From a virus: a stretch of 37,598 nucleotides of DNA. Under the pieces are notes generated by a model, which saw only the letters and a list, made by a program, of their open reading frames with translations, searched no databases and was not told the origin of the DNA. Within the stretch, counting starts at the first letter, position 1; every line of letters starts with the position of its first letter. Positions 16,024 through 24,600 of this stretch are shown one piece after another. Made by a program: the position numbers and the translations under genes. Where the stretch lies: IMG/VR virus record IMGVR_UViG_3300002835_000491, positions 1 to 37,598 of that record; one strand, 5' to 3'.

Positions 16024-16401
16024 ATGTCATCACATGAACTTGGTTATTTTGGAAACATTTGGGTTAGACAACATGTTCTGGAAAGAAAAGGAGATAAAGC
16101 TCCTGGACACAAACATTTTTTTGACCATGTAACGTTACTAACAAAAGGTAAAGTAGAAGTTATTGTTGAGGGTAAAGAACCAAAACAATTTACGGCACCA
16201 ACATTTATTGTTATTAAAAAAGAACAAGAACATAAAATTGTTTCTTTAGAAGATGACACAATTTATTATTGTGTATTTGCTTTAAGAAACATTGACGGAG
16301 AAGTTATTGGTGACATTTACGGAGAACAACATGATCCGAATTCAGCACAAACATGTCCAGAAGATTATTGGGAAAAAGTAAAAAAGATTGAAAACATTTA
16401 A
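16024..16401 (+). CDS. Single-domain cupin protein
   Basis: This 125-aa protein has a cupin barrel. The first motif is about residues 28-45 (GHKHFFDHVTLLTKGKVEV), supplying His29, His31 and possibly His35 or Asp34. The second is about 58-75 (APTFIVIKKEQEHKIVSLED), supplying His70. These can form a 3-His metal site like those of iron- or manganese-binding cupins, although the usual glutamate of motif 1 is not obvious. The C-terminus has YGEQHDPNSAQTCPEDYWE. Cupins include sugar epimerases, isomerases, dioxygenases and ligand sensors, so the reaction cannot be named. It is the only likely small-molecule enzyme or sensor in a block of structural genes. Confidence 0.82.
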   Translation: MSSHELGYFGNIWVRQHVLERKGDKAPGHKHFFDHVTLLTKGKVEVIVEGKEPKQFTAPTFIVIKKEQEHKIVSLEDDTIYYCVFALRNIDGEVIGDIYGEQHDPNSAQTCPEDYWEKVKKIENI

Positions 16402-16422
16402 GAGATATCAATTAAATAAAAA

Positions 16423-18147
16423 ATGTCACTACTAAAAATTAAACCGTTCATTATAGATGATACAACTGCAAGTGATGCATTTGTACAGGCTAATGCGGCT
16501 TTTTCACAGGCAAATTCTTCTGGTTCATTTGCTAATGGTGCCTTTGCACATGCTAATGCATCTTTTGCTTTCGCAAATACCATATCTGGTGGAGCCGCAA
16601 TTGATAATGTTGCTAGAAGTTTAGCCAATTCAAGTGCTTCATTTGCCAATGGTTCTTTCGATAGAGCTAATTCTGGTTACGACCAAGCAAACACTGGTGC
16701 ATCATTTGCTAATGGTTCATTTGTTGTTGCTAATTCAGCAGCCTCATTTGCTAACGGTGCCTTTGTAACAGCCAATGCAGCTGCTGTGTTTGCCAACGGT
16801 GCTTTCGATAGAGCTAATTCTGGTTATGGTGTTGCAAATACTGGTGCTTCATTTGCTAATGGTGCCTTTGTAGTTGCAAACTCGGCGGCCTCATTTGCTA
16901 ACGGTGCCTTTGTAACTGCTAACGCAGCCTTCATTCAAGCCAATTCAAATTATACAAGTGCTGTAACTAAGTTGATGGTTACAACTCCTGGTATGTACTA
17001 TAGTATTGACCAGTATTCAGGTAATAATCCAACAATTTATATTCGTGCTGGTGAAACAATTGCATTTAATCTAAATGTTTCTGGCCATCCATTTATGGTT
17101 CGATTGTCATCAGGAGGATCCAATTACGACACGGGTCTAACTCATATAGCTACAGACGGAACATTAAGTACAGGATCTTCAGCTCAAGGAAAAATTACTG
17201 GAATTTTATATTGGAAAGTTCCTTACGATATAGTTGGTTCAACTTACGTGTACCAATGTTCTGTTCATTCTGGAATGGTTGGAAATATTGTAATTGACCA
17301 ACCTACAGTAATTGCATTTAATCAAGCTAATGCTGCGTTCACACAAGCTAATGCTGCGTTCACAGCTGCCAATAATTCTACAGATGCATGGGTAAGAACT
17401 CAAGCCAATAATGCTTTTGATACAGCTAATGCATCCTTCATACAAGCAAACACACCGAGTTCTTTTGCTAATAGTTCTTTTGCTCATGCTAATGCGGCCT
17501 TTAATCAGGCGAATACTGGTGGTACAGATTCATGGGTAAGAACTCAAGCCAATAATGCTTTTGATACAGCTAATGCAGCCTTTAACCAAGCAAATACTGG
17601 TGGTACGGATGCATGGGTAAGAACTCAAGCCAATAATGCATACAATACCGCAAACTCAGCAGGTTCATTTGCTAATGGTTCATTTGTTGTTGCCAATTCA
17701 GCCGCAAGTTTTGCTAACGGTTCTTTTGTAACCGCAAATTCTGGTGCAACATTTGCCAATGCAGCCTTTGCTCGTGCTAATGCGGCCTATGCACAGGCAA
17801 ATACTGGTGGCGGTGCTTCATCCGTAGATACATATATCAGTCTAACAATGACCGGTGTAATAACTGTACCTTATACAGGCACCAGCAAGTTTTATCCACC
17901 TCGAGCTATGACATTAAGTGCAGTCTATGCAAATTTATCAACAGCAGCCAGTGGTGGTAACTTTACATTTATCATTAAGAAAAACGAAACTAGTATAGGT
18001 AATACATTTACTATTACTCAGAATCAAACTGTTATGACACCAGCGAATATAAGTGTAAGTTTGGCGACTACCGACTATCTAACTTTAGACGTAAATGGTT
18101 CACCTGCAACAGACTTATTCGTAAGAATTAAATATACAAACACCTAA
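16423..18147 (+). CDS. Heptad fibre with embedded cupredoxin-like domain
   Basis: This 574-aa protein starts MSLLKIKPFIIDDTTASDAF. Asn/Ala heptads occupy residues about 20-175 and 298-460. Between them, about 182-294, lies a cupredoxin-like beta domain: TIYIRAGETIAFNLNVSGHP, later YVYQCSVHSGMVGNIVI. Candidate type-1 copper ligands are His222, Cys279, His282 and Met285; the C-x2-H-x2-M spacing equals that of amicyanin. Residues about 467-574 form a beta head (FTFIIKKNETSIGN, TTDYLTLDVNG, DLFVRIKY) homologous to the head of the 26478 product. A trimeric fibre bearing a copper-site knob is the inferred structure. Whether copper is bound is unknown. Confidence 0.88.
   Translation: MSLLKIKPFIIDDTTASDAFVQANAAFSQANSSGSFANGAFAHANASFAFANTISGGAAIDNVARSLANSSASFANGSFDRANSGYDQANTGASFANGSFVVANSAASFANGAFVTANAAAVFANGAFDRANSGYGVANTGASFANGAFVVANSAASFANGAFVTANAAFIQANSNYTSAVTKLMVTTPGMYYSIDQYSGNNPTIYIRAGETIAFNLNVSGHPFMVRLSSGGSNYDTGLTHIATDGTLSTGSSAQGKITGILYWKVPYDIVGSTYVYQCSVHSGMVGNIVIDQPTVIAFNQANAAFTQANAAFTAANNSTDAWVRTQANNAFDTANASFIQANTPSSFANSSFAHANAAFNQANTGGTDSWVRTQANNAFDTANAAFNQANTGGTDAWVRTQANNAYNTANSAGSFANGSFVVANSAASFANGSFVTANSGATFANAAFARANAAYAQANTGGGASSVDTYISLTMTGVITVPYTGTSKFYPPRAMTLSAVYANLSTAASGGNFTFIIKKNETSIGNTFTITQNQTVMTPANISVSLATTDYLTLDVNGSPATDLFVRIKYTNT
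17387..17577 (+). repeat. 47-bp perfect direct repeat in the fibre shaft
   Basis: The sequence at 17387-17433 recurs identically at 17531-17577, 144 nt (48 codons) downstream, and its first ~31 nt recur again from 17612. It encodes WVRTQANNAFDTANA. The exact identity contrasts with the synonymous drift of most heptad repeats, so this is probably a recent in-frame duplication. Confidence 0.85.
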
Positions 18148-18157
18148 ATATAAGAAC

Positions 18158-18469
18158 ATGACAAACTACTATAAACAAATTTTTTCAATTTATTCAGGCT
18201 ATGTCTATGAATTTACAGGTAATGTTCCTAACGGTGAATCGCCTTTAGAATATATTACTGGACAATTTGTAACTGAGCATGGCAACGGACAAATTCAATC
18301 ATCTGTGACACGATTACCAAGCGGTAAATATATCATACACAGTTTTGAAAATTTGGAAAGTGAACAATTCACACGGGTTGCAGACTTGAATTATCAAGAA
18401 CCATTGCTTCCTAATCCAGAGCCAGAAGCCAATACAGAAATTGAGTCAGTAACACAAGGAGACCAATAA
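18158..18469 (+). CDS. Small acidic-tailed protein after fibre gene
   Basis: This 103-aa protein begins [20 protein letters not shown] and ends in a proline- and acid-rich tail ([18 protein letters not shown]). The body is predicted beta strand, with [17 protein letters not shown] in the middle. Its stop overlaps the next start as TAATG. A protein of similar size, also with a Pro/Glu tail, holds the same place after the 26478 fibre. No clear sequence identity is visible between the two. A fibre chaperone or adaptor is a guess from position alone; I do not recognise a family. Confidence 0.7.
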   Translation: MTNYYKQIFSIYSGYVYEFTGNVPNGESPLEYITGQFVTEHGNGQIQSSVTRLPSGKYIIHSFENLESEQFTRVADLNYQEPLLPNPEPEANTEIESVTQGDQ

Positions 18470-20322
18470 TGTTAGTTAGATACAGAATGAATAGTTTGTG
18501 TACACTAGAAAATATGCAAGCCGATATTGATGCAATAATTCAAGGTACAGCTACATTTAATGGTAGCGGTGTCCCAACTAATTTAAGTGCAGGATGTGAT
18601 ACAGCTAATAGTATCAAGTACGGTACTTATCCTACAGCTAAGTATGCTAAAGTAGGAACAGGAGCTACCGCTAACGGTGCAACTTCGAGTATTGCCGGAA
18701 CTGTACTAACAGTGGGTGGATCAGTTACTGGCACTTTTGCTGTAGGTATGAAAGTAACAGGCACTGGTGTAGCTGTCGGTACAAGCATTGTAGCACTAGG
18801 TACAGGTACAGGCGGCGCAGGTACATATGTAGTAAGTATAAGTCAATCAGTATCTTCTACTAATATTACTGGTAATCCAATGACCGATACTTTCAGTAAG
18901 ATTCATAATGACTACGGTGATGTAACACATTATTTCAGATTAGCTTATGGACACGTACAGACTGCTACTTGCTCGGCAGCTACTATTAGTGGCACTACAC
19001 TTACTATTCCTGCCGCAATTAATACAGGCAAATTTATTGTAGGCATGGTAATAACCGGTACTGGAATCAGTGCCAATACTACTATTACTGCATACGGCAC
19101 AGGCACAGGTGGTTATGGCACATACACAGTGAGTGTGAGTCAAACAGTATCAACCGCAACCGCCATCACTGGTTCATTCACTGACAACACCGGAGGTAGC
19201 ACAGCTTCTAGTATATCAGGAACTACTCTAACTGTAGGAGGTGTAGTTACCGGTGAGTTTATTCCAGGCATGATATTAACTGGTACTGGTGTTACTGCTA
19301 ATACTACTGTTGTATCACAGTTGACCGGTACTGTTGGCCAAGCAGGAACTTATCAGGTCAGTGCTAGTCAAACAGTATCTTCTACTGCTATCACAGCAGT
19401 GACAACAGTTACTCTAGCACAAACCGGTGCATTAACTAGTATGACACTAGCAAAGAGTTATACCTCAGGCACAGACACACTAGTCAATGCAAGAGAAATT
19501 AACCGATATAAAGATGTTGGCCAAGTGCAGGGTACATTTAACGGTACTATCTTTACCGCAAATTATGCAACTCCTCTACTTAATGATGTATTTGGAAAAT
19601 TATTACTTGGAAACGGTATACAAGCAGGAGACGTATTTACGTCAAGTTACCATCCATTGTATAACACTGGATATGAGTTGAGTAATACTGAACTAACTGG
19701 TCGTGCAAGAATTCTGAGTTCAACTGCAATTTTATCACAATTAACAGGCACTTCGGGATTGGAAGGAACATACAGCATTAACACGGTGAACTTTACTGGT
19801 GCAACGCATTGGCAGGTGTTCAGACCAGAAAGTCATAGAGTCAGTATGAACGTCTATAATGCACAAAACTCACCTTATGGAATTGATATTATAGTTAGTA
19901 CAAAATTAATTTATATAAGCAGTCCTTACAGCGGTTCACATGTTGGTATATTTGATATCGGCAAAAACGGTGTCGGCAGAATTTATACTGATAACATGTT
20001 GATGGCAGGTATAGATATGCGACAAGAAGTATTTGGTGCTACAATACCATATACTTACAAATTTAATACTAATACCTATGGTGCTCAAACTGGGTTAGGT
20101 TTAAGTTCAATATCACCTACAAAAGAATTCAACAGTTCTTTTGAATTGGTAGTAATAGAAAACCCTGTTTTTATGTATCAAGAAGATAATGGTAATGTAG
20201 CATCTGTAGTTTATGGTATAATGAAGTTGCCAGAAAATACTTATGGTTCTAGTGCAACATATACAGATGGAAGTGCAGTAAGGCGTCTTACCATCAATGA
20301 CTATGCAATTTTAACGGAGTAA
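18469..20322 (+). CDS. Putative adhesin with repeated Ig-like inserts
   Basis: This 617-aa protein begins [20 protein letters not shown]. Three copies of a ~63-residue beta repeat lie at about residues 73-135, 172-236 and 247-310. Each has ISGTTLT or IAGTVLT, then G-x-x-TG-x-F-x-x-GM-x-x-TGTG, GTYxVSxSQxVS and an I-x-G end. A weaker fourth copy is at 354-449. They interrupt a unique backbone ([20 protein letters not shown]), so they look inserted into a parent protein. The C-terminal ~165 residues ([20 protein letters not shown] onward) are a separate domain ending YAILTE. A host-contact role is inferred from repeats and context. Confidence 0.78.
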   Translation: MLVRYRMNSLCTLENMQADIDAIIQGTATFNGSGVPTNLSAGCDTANSIKYGTYPTAKYAKVGTGATANGATSSIAGTVLTVGGSVTGTFAVGMKVTGTGVAVGTSIVALGTGTGGAGTYVVSISQSVSSTNITGNPMTDTFSKIHNDYGDVTHYFRLAYGHVQTATCSAATISGTTLTIPAAINTGKFIVGMVITGTGISANTTITAYGTGTGGYGTYTVSVSQTVSTATAITGSFTDNTGGSTASSISGTTLTVGGVVTGEFIPGMILTGTGVTANTTVVSQLTGTVGQAGTYQVSASQTVSSTAITAVTTVTLAQTGALTSMTLAKSYTSGTDTLVNAREINRYKDVGQVQGTFNGTIFTANYATPLLNDVFGKLLLGNGIQAGDVFTSSYHPLYNTGYELSNTELTGRARILSSTAILSQLTGTSGLEGTYSINTVNFTGATHWQVFRPESHRVSMNVYNAQNSPYGIDIIVSTKLIYISSPYSGSHVGIFDIGKNGVGRIYTDNMLMAGIDMRQEVFGATIPYTYKFNTNTYGAQTGLGLSSISPTKEFNSSFELVVIENPVFMYQEDNGNVASVVYGIMKLPENTYGSSATYTDGSAVRRLTINDYAILTE

Positions 20323-20327
20323 ATAAT

Positions 20328-21623
20328 ATGTTATGCAAAATCAACGCTACGGTAGGTGGCGCAACAGACGAAAAAGCTAGAGCAATAAACTTTCTACGGG
20401 CTATTCAAGCTATCTGTACTGCACCAGCAGGATCAACACCGAGTGTAGCATCAGTAACTACACCTACAGCTAGTCCAGTGATTGGTACTTCTGGTAGCGT
20501 TAACGTTATTACAGAGGTTATCAGTAACACAGAAGCCGGTGGATGGTCATCTAGTTCTACTACCAATATAACACCTAATTACAATGCTTCTTTAGGTGAA
20601 GTCTATGTAGTAGATTTATATAAAGACAGTGGCAAAGCCACTTATCCATATAGTAAACTAAGTTTTAGAACTAATCCTAATCATTTATTCAACGGTGCAT
20701 ACTCAACATATCCGTTAATCGGAGTGAGTATGGGTTATAATCAGCAACAATCTGCTACAGGTAACTATACATTAGGTCAAACTTTTGACAGTATAGTCAG
20801 CCAAGGAGTTAGTAACAGATATAGAATTGATGTAAATAATTGGAATGATAATGGTAGTTCTCACGGATTTAGGCCTACTGCGGGTGAATGGTTAATAGCT
20901 AGTACTGAAAGATATTTTATTGCTATGAGTGGTACATTAGGATCAACGGGCTCACCTGGTATGATGATGTATGTGGGATTAAGAACTACTAATAATTGGG
21001 AAGACTTATATGATGATAATCCTCCATTAGCAAGTTTAGTATATGATGGTACGCAAAATTATGGTGGTTGTAGTGGTCAAAATGCATATGCGTGGATGAG
21101 AACCATGCAGACCACTGGTGTGGTCAATAGCCAACCTATGTGGTACCGATTACAAAACATTACTTCCTCTATGACTGGACGTCCGGCAACAACTGGAGAG
21201 AACGTAGATCCTCTCAGCGGATTCAGCAATTACACATCAGGTGAAGCTTATAACAACTTCGGAACAGTATCTGAATATTACTGGGGAAATGAACTATCGA
21301 CACCCATGCTGCCGGGTGGTTGGGGTCTGATGCGCTCAAAGTTTAGACAAAACACGGTAATGACAGGACCAGTTTCAGATCCTGCAACAGGTGCATTAGT
21401 ACCGCCGGCGTTTCCTATAACTTTTGCTAGATATAAACAAGCCAGTCATAATTCAGGTGGAACCGCAATAGGATTATATAAGAGTTTGGGAGGTTCAGAC
21501 TCATTTATGCAACAGTATTATGCACCTGGTCAAACTTTTATAGTTAATAATGAAGCATATTATCCATATGTTATAGGTAACGACACACTCTACAGAGATT
21601 TGTTCTTGGTAAGAAAAGCATAA
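20328..21623 (+). CDS. Putative adhesin of the tandem-duplicated family
   Basis: This 431-aa protein starts MLCKINATVGGATDEKARAI, 5 nt after the previous stop and with GGAGT over that stop. It is aromatic and Gly/Ser/Asn-rich, with WLIASTERYFIAMSGTLGST and PGMMMYVGLRTTN in the centre. The C-terminal block YYAPGQTFIVNNEAYYPYV, then RDLFLVRKA, follows the same plan (PG-x-x-F ... Y-x-x-x-P ... R-x-x-x-x-V) as the ends of the 27554 and 28807 products. Overall similarity to those is weak by eye. A virion surface or tip protein is the best guess from gene order. Confidence 0.72.
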   Translation: MLCKINATVGGATDEKARAINFLRAIQAICTAPAGSTPSVASVTTPTASPVIGTSGSVNVITEVISNTEAGGWSSSSTTNITPNYNASLGEVYVVDLYKDSGKATYPYSKLSFRTNPNHLFNGAYSTYPLIGVSMGYNQQQSATGNYTLGQTFDSIVSQGVSNRYRIDVNNWNDNGSSHGFRPTAGEWLIASTERYFIAMSGTLGSTGSPGMMMYVGLRTTNNWEDLYDDNPPLASLVYDGTQNYGGCSGQNAYAWMRTMQTTGVVNSQPMWYRLQNITSSMTGRPATTGENVDPLSGFSNYTSGEAYNNFGTVSEYYWGNELSTPMLPGGWGLMRSKFRQNTVMTGPVSDPATGALVPPAFPITFARYKQASHNSGGTAIGLYKSLGGSDSFMQQYYAPGQTFIVNNEAYYPYVIGNDTLYRDLFLVRKA

Positions 21624-21655
21624 AATAAATCACTTTGATAATATAGAATAATTAA

Positions 21656-24600
21656 ATGTCAACTATTAGTATTTCCCCATCAGTTAGTGGGAAATCAACT
21701 TGGGATTTCGCTGTTGATGGTCCTTTAACCTTATCAACTGCTGGAACGTGGACGATTGTACCGTCAACCAACCTGTCTGTTCCCACAAAGATATGGGGTG
21801 GCGGTGGTGGTTCAGGTGAAGGTGGTGCAGGTGCAGGTGCAGGTTATGCAAATGGTTCTGTAACACTCGCATCAGGTACATCATATCAATTAATAGTAGG
21901 TGGCGGTGGTACAGGCGCAGGTTCAGCTACTCGTACTGCTGGTGGCGGTGGTGCCGGCTCAGGCATACAATTCACATCAAATTCAACTGCAATTCTAGTT
22001 GCTGGCGGTGGCGGTGGTGCTGCTGGTGGTGCAACACGACAAGGCGGTGGCGGTGGCGGAACTTCAGGTTCTAATGGTGATAGTGCTGGTTCTGGTGGTG
22101 GTAATGGTGGCACTCAATCAGCTGCAGGTGCCGGTGCCGTTGGCAGTCGAAGAACTGGCAACTCAGGTTCTGGCCGCAACGGCGGCGGCGGTGGTACAGG
22201 TACATCTACATCAGCAGGTGGCACAGGTTTTGGTAATGGCGGCGTAGGAACATACAACGGTGCCGATTCAGGTTCAGGCGGCGGTGGCGGTGGTTACTAT
22301 GGTGGCGGTGAAGGTGGCGGTGACGCTGGTGGTTTTGGTGGCGGTGGCGGTTCAGGTTATCTGCATCCAACACTTGTCTTAAACGGATCAATGACCAATG
22401 GTTCTAACAACCTATATGCCGGAAATTATACAGACTCAATTGCAGGAACCTCAGGACAAGGCGGTAATGGTTCAAGTAGTTTAAATGGAAATGCAGGTAA
22501 GATTTACTTAGATTTGACTGTGCCAGGATTTGTTGTAGCTGCAACAGTAATCGCCGGCAGAAATATTTCCATTACTTATAATCATAGTTCAAGTTCTAGT
22601 CCAGTAGCATACACTATCACTGGTGTTACCAGCGCAGACATAGGTGGAAATTCTTTAACTGGTGATATAACATTGTCTGGCCAGGCTGGAACTTTGTCAA
22701 TACCCACATCAGTATTTTCCACCGGCGGTAACAAAACACTGACGATTTCCGCAGGAGGATATTCTGCTTCAGTTTCTATCACACCTACACCGTATGTTAG
22801 AGCAGCTTCTGGTGGAACACAAAGTACTTTTGCTTCCGGCGGTAAAGTATATCGAGCACACACATTCAATGATAGTAGTAGTTTCACAATCTCTAACTTG
22901 GATGCCGGAGCTACTGCTAATGTATTGATAGTTGCTGCTGGCGGTGGCGGTGGCGGATGGGGTGGCGGCGGTGGTGCTGGCGGAGTCTTAACTTCAGGTA
23001 CTGTTGCATTAAGTCAACAAACATACACTATAACAATTGGTGCCGGTGGTGCTAGAGGAACTTCAGCATACACAGGCGGGGGAAATGGTGCAAACACCAC
23101 TGCTTTAGGGTTGACTGCTATCGGTGGTGGTGGTGGCGGTTGGTATAACGGTAACAATGGGTTATCAGGTGGATCCGGTGGCGGTGGCGGTATGGGTGAA
23201 GGCACCGGTGGTATCGGTGGCGCAGGAACTACTGGCCAAGGATTCGCTGGAGGAACGGGTTCAACCAATATCAGTAGTTGGGGTTCTAGTCGTGGCGGTG
23301 GTGGCGGTGGTGCCGGAGCAAATGGCACCACTGGAGTTGTTGCCACGGCCGGTTCTACTAATGCTGGTAAAGGCGGCGATGGATTAATCTGGCCTACTGG
23401 CGGATCAACATATTACGGCGGTGGCGGTGGCGGCCATGGTGGCACAACCGCCGGCAGAAGCATAGGTGGTTTAGGTGGCGGCGGTGCTGGCGGCAGATAT
23501 CAAGCTATTGGTGGTGATAGTGGTACGATTAACACAGGCGGTGGCGGTGGCGGTTCTTGGGGTGGTTCAGGTGAATTATGTGGTTTAGGTGGTTCTGGAA
23601 TCGTTATTGTATCTTATGAGTTGGAACCAGGTATTATTACGGCAAACTCGGTGACGGCAGGTGGTAACGTTGATGTTACTTATATTCATAGTTCTAATAC
23701 AGGTAACGTAGCCTATACTATCACTGGTGTTATCAGTGCAGATATAAATGGCACTGCACTGACTGGCAATGTGGTCGTAACAAATTCACAAGCCACATTA
23801 TCAATACCTACCGCATCTAAAATTGCTACCACAAATATATTAACACTTACGCTCGGTGCGTTTACTGCGAATGTGACCATCACGCCTGGTATTTCTGCAA
23901 GATATCTTATAGTTGCAGGCGCTGGCGGTGGCGGTTCTGACATGGGTGGTGGCGGTGGCGCAGGTGGATATCTTGCTGGTACTGGTTTATCACTAACAGG
24001 ACTTAACACCATTACGATTGGTGCCGGTGGCATAGGCGCACTTCCCGGTACTTCAGGTCCAGCCGGATCAAACGGAGCGAATACAACAGCATTTGGATTA
24101 ACTGCTATAGGTGGCGGTGGCGGTGCCAGTGTCCACAACACAGCTGGTTACAATGCAGGCAATGGTGGTTCAGGTGGCGGTGGATCTGGTGCTCGTCAAA
24201 GCAGTGCCAGTTACGGTGGTTTACCGGGAACCGGAACAGCAGGTCAAGGTAGTAATGGTGCTGCTAGTGGTGTGACATGGTATCCTGGTGGTGGCGGTGG
24301 CGCCGGTGCGGCCGCAAGTCAGACTGGTAGTCAGCAGGCAGACGGCGGTATTGGTTTAGTCAATGATATTTTAGGTACTAGTTATTATTGGGCAGGCGGT
24401 GGCGCAGGCGCTGGTTATAGTACATTTGGTGGTAATGGTGGTTTAGGTGGCGGCGGTGGCGGTGCACCAAGGCAAGGTGCCGGCACTACTAATGGTACAG
24501 GCGGTGGTTCTGCACTAAATTCAGGTTCAGTAGCTGAAATTGGAACCACAGTTGCTCAGACCAACAAAAAAGGCGGCGCAGGCGGCGTTAACACCGGCGG

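Noticed and set aside
23713-24141. 142-codon reverse-strand open frame, proline-rich, with similar ones at 21886-22113 and 23014-23346
   Set aside because: They are antisense to glycine-rich coding sequence. GGN glycine codons read in reverse give Pro and Ala codons and few stops. No ribosome binding site or family motif supports them.
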